64,000 nt of DNA from Rugamonas aquatica (GTDB lineage Bacteria; Pseudomonadota; Gammaproteobacteria; Burkholderiales; Burkholderiaceae_D). The position numbers and the translations under genes are program-made. This document shows positions 11,410 through 20,230 of the stretch, piece after piece (the stretch's first letter is position 1; each line of letters begins with the position of its first letter). The stretch lies in assembly GCF_009380215.1 (NCBI RefSeq), contig NZ_WHUG01000018.1, positions 93,524 through 157,523 of the forward strand. The letters are read 5' to 3'. Under the pieces are notes generated by a model. The model was not told the DNA's origin. It saw only the letters and a program-made list of their open reading frames with translations, and did no database searches.

Positions 11410-12339
11410 ATGTTGAGTTACCGCCACGCCTTTCACGCGGGTAATCACGCCGATGTGTTGAAGCATTTCGTGACCATCCAGTTGATGCAGTATCTGAATC
11501 AGAAAGATACCGCCTACAGCTACATCGACACCCACTCCGGCGCCGGCGTGTACGCGCTTGACGGCTCCTTCGCCTCCAAGAACGCCGAATACGACACCGG
11601 CATCGGCCCGCTGTGGGAGCGCACCGACATGCCCGCGCCGATCAAGGAATACGTCGACCTGATCCGTGGCATGAACCCGAGCGGCAAGATGCGCTACTAC
11701 CCCGGCTCGCCCTACATCGCCGACCAGGTCGCGCGCGAGCAGGATCGCCTGCGCCTGTTCGAACTGCACCCGGCCGATTCCAAGCTGCTGGCCGATAACT
11801 TCCGCAAGCTCGACGAACACGCCGCGCAGCAGGGCATACGCCCGACCACGCGCGGCAAGCGCGTGCTGGTGACGCGCGGCGACGGCTTCCAGGCGCTGAA
11901 GGCGCTGCTGCCGCCGCCGTCGCGCCGCGCGCTGGTGCTGATCGACCCGCCGTACGAAGACAAGCAGGACTATAAAAAGGTCAAGGACACGCTGGCCGAG
12001 GCGCTGGGGCGCTTCCCGACCGGCACTTACGCGGTCTGGTATCCGCTGCTGCAGCGCATGGAATCGCGCCAGTTCGCCGACAAGCTCAAGCAGCTGCCAT
12101 GCAGCGACTGGCTCAACGTTGTGCTGACCACCAACACGCCGATGCCGGACGGCTTCGGCCTGCACAGCAGCGGCATGTTCATCCTGAACCCGCCGTACAC
12201 GCTGGAGCCGATGTTGAAGGAAGTGATGCCCTACCTGGTCAAGGTGCTGGGCAAGGACTCCGGCGCCCGATTCACACTGGAAAGCGGCAAGCCGACGGGT
12301 ACGCGCAACACTGCGGTGCGCCGGCCGGTCAGTCGCTAG
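11410..12339 (+). CDS. rlmJ: 23S rRNA (adenine(2030)-N6)-methyltransferase RlmJ
   Basis: This 309-residue protein methylates N6 of A2030 in 23S rRNA using S-adenosylmethionine. It opens with the family signature MLSYRHAFHAGNHADVLKH, continues with YIDTHSGAGVY (SAM-binding, near 38) and carries the catalytic LIDPPYEDKQDY (DPPY, near 180). E. coli RlmJ is 280 residues; the extra length is a basic C-terminal tail rich in Arg, Thr and Pro. It is monocistronic with its own promoter. DNA- rather than RNA-methylation is unlikely given whole-length similarity. Confidence 0.95.
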   Translation: MLSYRHAFHAGNHADVLKHFVTIQLMQYLNQKDTAYSYIDTHSGAGVYALDGSFASKNAEYDTGIGPLWERTDMPAPIKEYVDLIRGMNPSGKMRYYPGSPYIADQVAREQDRLRLFELHPADSKLLADNFRKLDEHAAQQGIRPTTRGKRVLVTRGDGFQALKALLPPPSRRALVLIDPPYEDKQDYKKVKDTLAEALGRFPTGTYAVWYPLLQRMESRQFADKLKQLPCSDWLNVVLTTNTPMPDGFGLHSSGMFILNPPYTLEPMLKEVMPYLVKVLGKDSGARFTLESGKPTGTRNTAVRRPVSR

Positions 12340-12385
12340 AAAAATGTTGTCAGGACGGTATAGCAGGGTATAGTCTGCTAGTTAG

Positions 12386-12412
12386 CGGGTTGCCGCTTGA
12401 GACGGCAACCCG
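12386..12412 (+). other. Perfect hairpin in rlmJ-YuxH gap
   Basis: A 10-base-pair stem (12386-12395 with 12403-12412) closes a CTTGAGA loop. No T-run follows (AATAAAGC), so termination is doubtful; it may be part of the leader of the next gene or an rlmJ transcript-end structure. Confidence 0.5.
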
Positions 12413-12443
12413 AATAAAGCAGATTGCAGATTGGGAGCTTCCC

Positions 12444-13712
12444 ATGATGATGACGTCGTCAACGGTGCCGTCCAAGCTTGCTGACAATTTCTTTCTCGCA
12501 CGCCAGCCCATCCTCAACCGGGGACAGCGGCTGGTGGCCTACGAGCTGCTGTTCCGCGACGCCCGTCTGCGCAACGAGGCCACCATCACCGACGACGCCG
12601 AGGCCACCGCCACCGTGATCGCCCACGCTTCCGAGCTGGGCATGGAGCACGTGGTGGGCGACCAGATGGCCTTCGTCAACGTCGACGCCATCGGCCTGAT
12701 GAGCGACTTCATCCGCTTCCTGCCGAACGACAAAGTCATCCTCGAAATCCTCGAAACCGTCAAAGCCACGCCGGAAGTGCTGGACCGCATACGCGAGCTC
12801 AAGCAGGCCGGCTTCAAGTTCGCGCTGGACGATGTGATCGGCCAGTCCGAAGACGTGCAGAAATTCCAGCCGCTGTGCGACGTCATCAAGGTCGACATCA
12901 AGGAAATGCAACCCGGCACCTTGCCGGCGCTGGCGCGCGTGCTGAAGAACCCCAAGCAAAAGCTGCTGGCCGAGAAGGTCGAGACGATGGAGGAGTTCCA
13001 GCAATGCATGGAGCTGGGCTTCGAATATTTCCAGGGCTATTATTTCGCGCGGCCCGTCATCTTGAGCGGCAAGAAGATTTCGCCGTCGCAGCGCAGCGTG
13101 CTGCACTTGCTGGACTTGCTCAACACCGAGGCCAGCAGTCACGAGATCGAACGCAGCGTCAAGCATGACGCGCTGATTACGCTGAACCTGCTGCGGCTGG
13201 TGAACACGCCGGCGGTGGGCGCGCGCTACCGCATCAACTCGGTCGGCCATGCGCTGATGGTGCTGGGACGGCGCCAGCTCAAGCGCTGGCTGCAGATCCT
13301 GCTGTATGTGAAGGGCGGTGGCGCGCAGGAGTTCACCTCGCCGCTGCTGCAACTGGCCACCACGCGCGGCAAGACCATGGAATTGATGGTCGAGCATTTG
13401 CGGCCTGGGCAGCGTGTCAGCGCCGACATCGGCTTCACGGTGGGCGTGATGTCGCTGATGGATACGCTGTTCTCCATCCACATGCGCGACGTGCTGGAAA
13501 GCGTCAACGTGCTGGACGAGGTGCGTGCCGCGCTGCTGCACCGCAGCGGCGATTACGGCAGTATGCTCAGCCTGATCGAGCACATCGAGCGCAACCGCGA
13601 CGGCCAGTTGCTGGCGCAGATGCTGCACCAGCTGGAACTGACGCCGGCCGAACTGTACGCGATCCAGCTGGCGGCGATCGAGTGGGTGACGGACTATACC
13701 CGCAGCGTCTGA
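12444..13712 (+). CDS. EAL/HDOD signalling protein (YuxH family)
   Basis: This 422-residue cytoplasmic protein has an N-terminal EAL-like domain (about 15-210, FFLARQPILNR, AYELLFRDA, FALDDVIG, FEYFQGYYFARP) and a C-terminal HDOD domain (about 215-415). The catalytic EAL signature reads ELLFR and the DDFG loop reads DDVIG. As in other YuxH proteins, the phosphodiesterase site is therefore degenerate, and the protein more likely binds c-di-GMP or acts as a scaffold. GGGAG at 12433-12437 supports the ATG at 12444. It is followed within four bases by a dispersed palindromic repeat and converges on the RsmI-like gene. Confidence 0.9.
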   Translation: MMMTSSTVPSKLADNFFLARQPILNRGQRLVAYELLFRDARLRNEATITDDAEATATVIAHASELGMEHVVGDQMAFVNVDAIGLMSDFIRFLPNDKVILEILETVKATPEVLDRIRELKQAGFKFALDDVIGQSEDVQKFQPLCDVIKVDIKEMQPGTLPALARVLKNPKQKLLAEKVETMEEFQQCMELGFEYFQGYYFARPVILSGKKISPSQRSVLHLLDLLNTEASSHEIERSVKHDALITLNLLRLVNTPAVGARYRINSVGHALMVLGRRQLKRWLQILLYVKGGGAQEFTSPLLQLATTRGKTMELMVEHLRPGQRVSADIGFTVGVMSLMDTLFSIHMRDVLESVNVLDEVRAALLHRSGDYGSMLSLIEHIERNRDGQLLAQMLHQLELTPAELYAIQLAAIEWVTDYTRSV

Positions 13713-13713
13713 A

Positions 13714-13796
13714 CGTCATTCCCGCGCAGGCGGGAATCCATGCTGAGCCAGCTACGGACGCGTTCTATGGGTGCCCGCCTGCGCGGGCACGACGTT
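13714..13796. repeat. Palindromic dispersed repeat, copy 1
   Basis: This 83-base element is bounded by imperfect inverted repeats (CGTCATTCCCGCGCAGGCGG at the left; the right end reads CGTCGTGCCCGCGCAGGCGG on the minus strand). The left arm contains the palindrome ATTCCC-N8-GGGAAT, the same consensus as the dRS3 repeat of Neisseria. It fills the gap between convergent gene ends. A related copy is at 25245-25316. Confidence 0.85.
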
Positions 13797-13798
13797 GG

Positions 13799-14524
13799 CT
13801 ACTGTCCCAACAGTAGGAACACGGTGGGCTTCTTGTGGAAGTCCGGCGCCTTCGCGCTTTTCCATTGCGACGCGGTCATGGTGCGGATGGTTTCCGATGG
13901 CAGGCTCAGGTCGGTCGCCACGCAGATCAGCGTGCCCGGCGCGCAGGCCGCCGTCAGCGCTTCCAGCATGGCGGCGTTGCGGTAAGGTGTTTCAATGAAC
14001 AGCTGCGTTTGCTTTTCCTTGCGCGAGCGCTGTTCCAATTCCTTGATGCGGGTGGCGCGCTGCGCGGGGTCGGTCGGCAGATAGCCGTTGAAGGCGAAGC
14101 TCTGGCCGTTCAGACCGCTCGCCATCACCGCCAGCAGCAGCGACGACGGTCCCACCAGCGGCCGCACCGGGATGTTGTGCTGGTGCGCCAGCCGCACCAG
14201 GTCGGCGCCCGGATCGGCCACCGCCGGCACGCCGGCTTCCGACACCAGGCCGCCATCCTGGCCGGCCAGCAGCGGCGCCAGCAGGCCCGCCAGCGCGGCC
14301 GCCGGGGTGTTGACGTTGAGTTCGGAGATGGTGATTTCCTGCAGCGGCTTGGCCAGCGGATGTCTGGCGTTGACCAGCTTGAGGAAGGCGCGCGCCGTCT
14401 TGGCGTTCTCGGCGACGAAGTAATCGAGTTGCGAAGTGATCTGCTGTACCTGTTCGGGCAGCACGGAGGAGAGCGCTTCAGTCTCGCCCAGGGTGTTCGG
14501 TATTAAGAAGAGGGTGCCGGTCAT
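13799..14524 (-). CDS. RsmI-like SAM-dependent methyltransferase (tetrapyrrole methylase fold)
   Basis: This 241-residue cytoplasmic protein belongs to the tetrapyrrole (corrin/porphyrin) methylase superfamily and resembles RsmI paralogues: LFLIPNTLGE at the N-terminus, DYFVAENAKTARAFL near 33, GLVSEAGVPAVADPG near 92 (SAM-binding loop), VRPLVGPSSLLLAVMASG near 120 and FIETPYRNAAML near 175. RsmI itself methylates the ribose of C1402 in 16S rRNA; this shorter paralogue has no proven target. It lies eight bases downstream of the Maf gene and is probably co-transcribed with it. Confidence 0.85.
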   Translation of the reverse strand: MTGTLFLIPNTLGETEALSSVLPEQVQQITSQLDYFVAENAKTARAFLKLVNARHPLAKPLQEITISELNVNTPAAALAGLLAPLLAGQDGGLVSEAGVPAVADPGADLVRLAHQHNIPVRPLVGPSSLLLAVMASGLNGQSFAFNGYLPTDPAQRATRIKELEQRSRKEKQTQLFIETPYRNAAMLEALTAACAPGTLICVATDLSLPSETIRTMTASQWKSAKAPDFHKKPTVFLLLGQ

Positions 14525-14532
14525 AAAAACAG

Positions 14533-15123
14533 TCAGGTATTAAAGAAGGAAACGCCAATGTTGCGCAGCATGCCTGTCAGCGCGATCAAAGGCAAGCCGG
14601 TGAGGGCGGTCGGGTCGCTGCTGTCGATGCGTTCCAGGATGGCGATGCCCAGCGCCTCGTTCTTGGCGCTGCCGGCGCAGTCGTAGGGTTGTTCGATGCG
14701 CAGGTAGGCGTCCAGCTCGGCGTCGGGCAGGTCGCGGAACTTGACGACGGTCTGGATGTCTTCCACCTGCGCCGTGCCGGTGCGGCCATCCCACACGCAC
14801 AGCGCGGTGTGGAAGATCACTTCGCGGCCGCGCATCTTTTGCAGCTGGGCCAGCGCGTTGGCATGGTTGCCCGGCTTGCCGATCTGCTCGTCGTCCAGTG
14901 TGGCGACCTGGTCTGAGCCGATGACGATGCGGCCGGGCAGCTTGGCGGCCACGGCGGCGGCTTTTTCGCGCGCCAGGCGCAGCGCCGTGGCGCTGGGCGT
15001 CTCGCCGGGCAGCGGGCTTTCGTCGATATCGGGCACCGCCACGTCGAACGGCAGTTGCAGCCGTGATAAGAGTTCGCGGCGATACGCGGAACTGGAGGCG
15101 AGTACGAGTAAACTTGATGTCAT
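14533..15123 (-). CDS. yceF: Maf family nucleoside-triphosphate pyrophosphatase, YceF type
   Basis: This 196-residue Maf/HAM1-fold house-cleaning enzyme has the signature LVLASSSAYRRELLSRL at the N-terminus, VAVPDIDES near 29, GSDQVATLDD near 69 with the catalytic Asp, and YDCAGSAKNEALG near 145. In the YceF subgroup this fits hydrolysis of modified nucleotides such as m7GTP. It is adjacent to, and divergent from, the yceD-rpmF-plsX block, as is common in Proteobacteria. The assignment to YceF rather than YhdE rests on synteny and the QPYDCAGS motif. Confidence 0.93.
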   Translation of the reverse strand: MTSSLLVLASSSAYRRELLSRLQLPFDVAVPDIDESPLPGETPSATALRLAREKAAAVAAKLPGRIVIGSDQVATLDDEQIGKPGNHANALAQLQKMRGREVIFHTALCVWDGRTGTAQVEDIQTVVKFRDLPDAELDAYLRIEQPYDCAGSAKNEALGIAILERIDSSDPTALTGLPLIALTGMLRNIGVSFFNT

Positions 15124-15193
15124 GAGGGGAATGTTATATGCTCTGTCGCCGGACGTGCCAGCGGCAAAAAAGAACGAAAAATACGCTAAGGCT

Positions 15194-15223
15194 TTGACTT
15201 GACGATGAAAACCCTGTTATTAT
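15194..15223 (+). promoter_or_regulatory. Sigma-70-type promoter for yceD
   Basis: TTGACT (15194-15199), an 18-base spacer and TATTAT (15218-15223) lie 28 bases before the yceD ATG in the 128-base divergent gap to the Maf gene. Confidence 0.6.
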
Positions 15224-15251
15224 CGCAGGTTTTCCGGGGAAATTTTCTGTA

Positions 15252-15749
15252 ATGAATGCTATTGTGATCGACGCCTTTGAATTTTGTCGGAGCAACGGCA
15301 GCCAGCAAGGCGTGACGCCTGTTGCCGAAATGACCCGTTTGACCAAGGATTGTGCCGATACGTCGGGTACGATCGCCTGGAAAGCAGTAGGGGGCACCAG
15401 CAAGATGGGCTTCCCGCAGATGACGCTGTCGGTTTCCGGCACCGTGCAACTGGTCTGCCAGCGCTGCCTGACGCCTTACGCGCACACCATCGACGCACAA
15501 ACCGTGCTGATGCTGGGCAAGGACGATGAGCAAGCGGACGAGATCGAAGAAATGATCAACGACGAGACGATCGATGTGATCGTCGGCAGCCGCAGCATGG
15601 AGCTGATGGACTTGGTGGAAGACGAAGCGCTGCTGGCCCTGCCGCATACGCCGAAACATGATGTCTGCCCCGATTCCGCTCTGCTGGACAAGGCAAAAAG
15701 CGAAAAGTTGTCGCCGTTCGACGCCCTCAAGGGCCTCAAATCCGAATAA
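15252..15749 (+). CDS. yceD: YceD family (DUF177) protein
   Basis: This 165-residue cytoplasmic protein of the DUF177 family is linked in the literature to 23S rRNA accumulation. The LVCQRCLTPY motif near residue 72 provides a C-x-x-C pair and HDVCPD near 138 adds a further cysteine, consistent with a structural metal site. It has acidic stretches (DDEQADEIEEM). Its place directly before rpmF is conserved across bacteria. No distinct ribosome-binding site is obvious; the ATG is the only one fitting family length. Confidence 0.9.
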   Translation: MNAIVIDAFEFCRSNGSQQGVTPVAEMTRLTKDCADTSGTIAWKAVGGTSKMGFPQMTLSVSGTVQLVCQRCLTPYAHTIDAQTVLMLGKDDEQADEIEEMINDETIDVIVGSRSMELMDLVEDEALLALPHTPKHDVCPDSALLDKAKSEKLSPFDALKGLKSE

Positions 15750-15801
15750 AGCAGTACCGAATAAGTAGTGTTGTAAAGAACGTGTCAAACGCGTGTAGTA
15801 A

Positions 15802-15885
15802 ATCGAGTATGGCAAGTCAGCAGTGAAAATGTAGTAAATCTCAGTTTAACTATGCCGGTTCAGTTTTGCCGGCAGGATACTCGAT
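15802..15885 (+). other. Inverted repeat in the yceD-rpmF gap
   Basis: ATCGAGTAT (15802-15810) and ATACTCGAT (15877-15885) are perfect 9-base inverted arms enclosing 66 bases that include a smaller GCCGG/CCGGC hairpin (15854-15873). The 199-base gap otherwise holds the presumed rpmF promoter. It may form a folded leader or a processing site in the rpmF transcript. Confidence 0.4.
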
Positions 15886-15948
15886 TCGCATGTATTTGCT
15901 GGTCGAATGTGTTAAAATTTTAGAACTTATGTATTAGGAGTCATTAAC

Positions 15949-16131
15949 ATGGCAGTTCAACAGAACAAGAAGTCCCCTTCGAAGCGTGGTATGCACCGTT
16001 CGCACGATTTCCTGGTTGCTCCACAACTGGGTATCGAGCCAACCACCGGTGAAACCCACCTGCGTCACCACATCAGCCCTAACGGCTTCTACCGTGGTCG
16101 TAAAGTCCTGAAAACCAAAAACGACGAGTAA
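15949..16131 (+). CDS. rpmF: 50S ribosomal protein L32
   Basis: This 60-residue basic protein begins MAVQQNKKSPSKRGMHRSHD, diagnostic of L32 in Beta- and Gammaproteobacteria, where it binds domains near the peptidyl-transferase region of 23S rRNA. No zinc-binding cysteines are present, so this is the Zn-free form. TAGGAG precedes the ATG at a normal distance. The yceD-rpmF-plsX order is conserved. The following 194 bases before plsX contain no convincing gene. Confidence 0.98.
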   Translation: MAVQQNKKSPSKRGMHRSHDFLVAPQLGIEPTTGETHLRHHISPNGFYRGRKVLKTKNDE

Positions 16132-16325
16132 TCGACGCTTTTGCTGGACCCGGAAATAGGCGGTGCTACGTGGATAACTCGCGGAGCATCGCTTTTTCTT
16201 TATCATCGGCTGCAATCCTCTTTTGCACACCGTCATTTTGAAACGCGTAGACCTGGATGTGGTTGGTCCGCAGCTTGCCGCAGCTTGCCCCGCATGGGCT
16301 GGAGCGTGGTACTGAATCAAAACAA

Positions 16326-17387
16326 ATGACAATCAAAATTTCTATCGACTGCATGGGTGGCGATCACGGCCCGTCGGTCACTATCCCCGCAGCAGTTTCC
16401 TTCCTCAAACGTGAGCCTGACGCTGAACTGATCCTGGTCGGTTTGGAGGACGTCATTCGCGCGGAATTGAAAAAGCAGCACGCCGATACGCATCCGCGCA
16501 TCACCGTGCAACACGCCTCCGAACAAGTCACCATGGACGATCCGCTCGAAGTGGCCCTGCGCCGCAAGAAGGATTCGTCGATGCGCGTCGCCATCGAGCA
16601 AGTCAAGGACGGCAGGGCCCAGGCCTGCGTCTCGGCCGGCAACACCGGCGCGCTGATGGCGGTGTCGCGCTATGTGCTCAAGACCATGACCGGCGTCGAC
16701 CGTCCGGCCATCTGCGGCATCATGCCGAATCAGAAAAATGGCCCGACCTATATGCTGGACCTGGGCGCCAACGTCGATTGCGAACCGCATCACCTGCACC
16801 AGTTCGCCATCATGGGTTCGGTGCTGGTGTCGGCCATGGAAAAAATCGATCGCCCGACCATCGGCCTGCTGAACGTCGGCACCGAGGACATCAAGGGCAA
16901 TGAAGTGGTCAAGGCCACCAGCAAGCTGCTGCAGGTCGATCACGAGCGCGGCGCGCTCAACTTCTACGGCAACGTCGAAGGCAATGACATCTTCAAGGGC
17001 ACCACCGATATCGTGGTGTGCGATGGCTTTGTCGGCAACGTGACCTTGAAGGCAGTGGAGGGCGTTGCACGATTTTTCGGCGACACCCTGCGCACGGAAT
17101 TCAAGCGTAACCTGTTGACCATGCTGGGCGCCTTGCTCGGCGGCGGTGCGTTGAAGGCGGTCAAGGATCGCTTCCAGCCATCGCGCCACAACGGCGCCAG
17201 TCTGCTGGGCCTGCGCGGCCTGGTGTTCAAGAGCCATGGCGGCGCCGATGCCTATTCTTTTGAATGGGCGATCCGACGCGCGTATGATGCTGCAAAAAAT
17301 GATGTGTTGGGGCATATCTCGGAAATGATCGCCGAGCTCATGCCGCGCAACACGGATACCCCGGAAGTACCAAGCTCAACTATTTAG
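16326..17387 (+). CDS. plsX: Phosphate acyltransferase PlsX
   Basis: This 353-residue enzyme makes acyl-phosphate from acyl-ACP for the PlsX/PlsY phospholipid pathway; it is peripheral to the membrane. Signatures include TIKISIDCMGGDHGP at the N-terminus, SAGNTGALMA near 103, and TDIVVCDGFVGNVTLK near 232. The ATG at 16326 is chosen from family alignment (MTIKI.ID.MGGD); the preceding bases lack a clear ribosome-binding site. It starts the plsX-fabH-fabD-fabG-acpP-fabF lipid cluster. Confidence 0.97.
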   Translation: MTIKISIDCMGGDHGPSVTIPAAVSFLKREPDAELILVGLEDVIRAELKKQHADTHPRITVQHASEQVTMDDPLEVALRRKKDSSMRVAIEQVKDGRAQACVSAGNTGALMAVSRYVLKTMTGVDRPAICGIMPNQKNGPTYMLDLGANVDCEPHHLHQFAIMGSVLVSAMEKIDRPTIGLLNVGTEDIKGNEVVKATSKLLQVDHERGALNFYGNVEGNDIFKGTTDIVVCDGFVGNVTLKAVEGVARFFGDTLRTEFKRNLLTMLGALLGGGALKAVKDRFQPSRHNGASLLGLRGLVFKSHGGADAYSFEWAIRRAYDAAKNDVLGHISEMIAELMPRNTDTPEVPSSTI

Positions 17388-17403
17388 TGGACGGTAGAAC
17401 GGC

Positions 17404-18390
17404 ATGACTTTGTACAGCAAAATTATAGGCACCGGCAGCTACCTGCCGGAAAAGCGTGTGACCAACCAGGATCTGGCTGATCAACTCGCCGCCAAAGGCA
17501 TAGAGACCTCGGACGAATGGATCGTCAGCCGCAGCGGTATTTCGGCACGCCACTTCGCCGAGCCTGAACAGAAATCATCGGACCTGGCGGTCAACGCCGC
17601 CAAGAAGGCGCTGGAGATGGCCGGTCTGGAGCCGAACGACATCGACCTGATCGTGCTGGCCAGCTCGACGCCGGACTTCTTCGGCAGCTTCCCCAGCACC
17701 GCCTGCATCGTGCAGAAAAAACTGGGCATGACCAACAACAGTGCGGCCGTCGACGTGCAAGCCGTGTGCAGCGGCTTCGTCTACGCCGTGTCGACCGCCG
17801 ACGCCTTCATCCGCGCCGGCGTGCACAAGAATGTGCTGGTGATCGGTTCCGAAGTGTTCTCGCGCATCCTCAATTTCGACGACCGCACCACCTGCGTGCT
17901 GTTCGGCGACGGCGCCGGCGCCATCGTGCTGAGCGCGTCGGAAGAGCCGGGCATCCTGGCCACCAAGCTGCATGCGGACGGCCGTCATTCGGACATCCTC
18001 AGCGTGCCGGGTTCGGTCGATGGCGGTGCGGTTGCCGGCAGCGCCTTCCTGTACATGGATGGTCCGGCCGTCTTCAAGCTGGCCGTATCGGTGCTGGAGA
18101 AGGTCGCGCACGAAGCGCTGGACAAGGCCAACATGACCTCCGACCAGATCGACTGGCTGATACCGCACCAGGCCAATATCCGCATCATGAACAGCACCGC
18201 CAAGAAGCTGGGTCTGCCTGTCGAGAAGATGGTCGTCACCGTCGATCAGCACGGCAATACCTCGGCCGCTTCGATCCCGCTGGCGCTGGACGTCGCCGTG
18301 CGCGATGGCCGCATCAAGAAAGGCCAGCACATCATGATGGAAGGTGTGGGCGGCGGCTTTACCTGGGGCGCAGTTTTGGCGCGTTTTTAA
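17404..18390 (+). CDS. fabH: Beta-ketoacyl-ACP synthase III
   Basis: This 328-residue enzyme condenses acetyl-CoA with malonyl-ACP to initiate fatty-acid synthesis. The active cysteine is C122 in VQAVCSGFVYA; the His (PHQANIRIM near 255) and Asn (HGNTSAASIP near 285) of the Cys-His-Asn triad are visible. It begins MTLYSKIIGTGSYLPEKRVTN, typical of FabH. It lies 16 bases after plsX and ahead of fabD, so co-transcription is likely. Confidence 0.98.
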   Translation: MTLYSKIIGTGSYLPEKRVTNQDLADQLAAKGIETSDEWIVSRSGISARHFAEPEQKSSDLAVNAAKKALEMAGLEPNDIDLIVLASSTPDFFGSFPSTACIVQKKLGMTNNSAAVDVQAVCSGFVYAVSTADAFIRAGVHKNVLVIGSEVFSRILNFDDRTTCVLFGDGAGAIVLSASEEPGILATKLHADGRHSDILSVPGSVDGGAVAGSAFLYMDGPAVFKLAVSVLEKVAHEALDKANMTSDQIDWLIPHQANIRIMNSTAKKLGLPVEKMVVTVDQHGNTSAASIPLALDVAVRDGRIKKGQHIMMEGVGGGFTWGAVLARF

Positions 18391-18490
18391 CGGCCTGAAT
18401 TAGAATTAGAGTTCTAACGGACTCGTCGGTAGCAAAGCTGTCACGATGGCATGCTAGCGTAGCGTTCAATAAAAATGAGATGGATGAAGT

Positions 18491-19432
18491 ATGACTAAAT
18501 TTGCTTTTGTATTTCCAGGCCAGGGTTCGCAAGCGATCGCGATGATGGACGGCTTTGCCGGCAATCCGGTGGTGGCACAGACCATCGCCGAAGCATCCGA
18601 TGCGCTGCAATTCGACCTCGGCAAGCTGATCGCCGAAGGTCCGAAGGAAGAGCTGGACCTGACCACCAACACCCAGCCGGTCATGCTGACCGCTGCGGTC
18701 GCCGTCTACCGCGCATGGATCGCCGCCGGCGGTCCGCTGCCGTCCATCGTTGCCGGTCACAGCCTGGGTGAATACTCGGCGCTGGTGGCTGCCGGTGTGA
18801 TTTCGTTCAAGGATGCCGTGCCGCTGGTGCGCTTCCGCGCGCAAGCGATGCAGGAAGCCGTGCCGGTCGGGCAGGGCACCATGGCCGTCGTGCTGGGCCT
18901 GTCGGACGATGATGTCCGCGCCGCCTGCGTCGAAGCCGCTGACGCCGTGGCCGGTTCGGTAGTCGAGGCCGTCAACTTCAACGCGCCAGCGCAGGTTGTG
19001 ATCGCCGGCGAAACCGCCGCGGTCGAGCGCGCCTGCGAGATCGCCAAAGCCAAGGGCGCCAAGCGCGCCATGAAGCTGCCGGTGTCGGCGCCGTTCCACT
19101 CGTCGCTGCTGAAGCCGGCCTCGGACCGTCTGCGCGACTACATGGAAGGCTTGACGTTCTCGGCGCCGCAGATCGCGCTGATCAACAACGTCGATGTCGC
19201 CGTGCTGACCGATCCGGCCAGCATCAAGGACGCGCTGGTGCGCCAGGCCGCCGCGCCGGTGCGCTGGGTCGAAACCATGCAGAAGGTCGCCGCCGAAGGC
19301 ATCACGCAAGTGGTCGAGTGCGGACCTGGCAAGGTGCTGATGGGCTTGACCAAGCGCATCGACGCCACTCTGGTCGGCGACGCGATCACCGATCAAGCAT
19401 CGCTGGAACGCGTGTTGACCCTGCTCAAATAA
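18491..19432 (+). CDS. fabD: Malonyl-CoA:ACP transacylase
   Basis: This 313-residue cytoplasmic enzyme loads malonyl groups onto ACP. It starts MTKFAFVFPGQGSQ; the active serine is S91 in GHSLGEYSAL, the conserved Arg is in VRFRAQAMQEAVP near 118, and the catalytic His is in PVSAPFHSSLL near 202. Length matches the family (about 310). It sits in the fab cluster with a 100-base gap after fabH that could hold an internal promoter. Confidence 0.98.
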   Translation: MTKFAFVFPGQGSQAIAMMDGFAGNPVVAQTIAEASDALQFDLGKLIAEGPKEELDLTTNTQPVMLTAAVAVYRAWIAAGGPLPSIVAGHSLGEYSALVAAGVISFKDAVPLVRFRAQAMQEAVPVGQGTMAVVLGLSDDDVRAACVEAADAVAGSVVEAVNFNAPAQVVIAGETAAVERACEIAKAKGAKRAMKLPVSAPFHSSLLKPASDRLRDYMEGLTFSAPQIALINNVDVAVLTDPASIKDALVRQAAAPVRWVETMQKVAAEGITQVVECGPGKVLMGLTKRIDATLVGDAITDQASLERVLTLLK

Positions 19433-19477
19433 GCAGCCGGGTCTTCAGGCACACTCCCTAAACGTTTAAGGAACACC

Positions 19478-20224
19478 ATGAATTTAGCAAATCAAGTTGC
19501 CCTGGTTACGGGCGCATCGCGCGGCATCGGCAAGGCCATTGCCCAGGAGCTGGCCCGTCAAGGCGCCCGCGTGATCGGCACCGCCACCACCGAAGCCGGC
19601 GCGGAAGCGATCTCGGCTTATCTGGCCGAGTTCGGCGCCGAAGCAGGCAAGGGCATGGTACTCAACGTCACCGACCCTGAGCGCTGCGCCACCGTCATCG
19701 ACGAGATCACCAAGACCTTCGGCGCCGTCGGCATCCTGGTCAACAACGCCGGCATCACGCAGGACCAGCTGGCCATGCGCATGAAGGACGAAGAGTGGGA
19801 CAGCGTCATCGCCACCAACCTGAGCTCGGTCGGCCGCCTGTCGCGCGCCGTCCTGCGCGGCATGATGAAAGCCAAGACTGGGCGTATCATCAACATCACT
19901 TCGGTGGTGGCGTCCTCCGGCAATCCGGGCCAGATGAACTACGCCGCCGCCAAGGCCGGCGTGGAGGGCATGGGTCGCGCGCTGGCGCGCGAGATCGGCA
20001 GCCGCAACATCACCGTCAACAGCGTGGCGCCGGGCTTCATCGACACCGACATGACCAAGGGCCTGGGCGAAGAGCAGCACGCTGCCCTGTTGACGCAGAT
20101 CCCGCTGGCACGCCTGGGCAAACCCGAGGATATCGCCGCCGCCGTCGCCTTCCTGGCGTCGCCGCAAGCAGCGTATATTACCGGCACCACCCTGCACGTG
20201 AACGGCGGGATGTACATGAACTGA
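19478..20224 (+). CDS. fabG: 3-oxoacyl-ACP reductase
   Basis: This 248-residue NADPH-dependent short-chain dehydrogenase/reductase performs the first reduction of the fatty-acid elongation cycle. Visible elements are the cofactor motif TGASRGIG near 12, NNAGIT near 90, and the catalytic Ser (ITSVVASSGNPGQ near 142) with YAAAK near 155. The C-terminus TTLHVNGGMYMN is typical of FabG. The ribosome-binding site is AAGGA before the ATG. Confidence 0.98.
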   Translation: MNLANQVALVTGASRGIGKAIAQELARQGARVIGTATTEAGAEAISAYLAEFGAEAGKGMVLNVTDPERCATVIDEITKTFGAVGILVNNAGITQDQLAMRMKDEEWDSVIATNLSSVGRLSRAVLRGMMKAKTGRIINITSVVASSGNPGQMNYAAAKAGVEGMGRALAREIGSRNITVNSVAPGFIDTDMTKGLGEEQHAALLTQIPLARLGKPEDIAAAVAFLASPQAAYITGTTLHVNGGMYMN

Positions 20225-20230
20225 TGTGTT

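Noticed and set aside
16141..16329. Small gene between rpmF and plsX
   Set aside because: No ribosome-binding site or recognisable protein, and it overlaps the plsX start.
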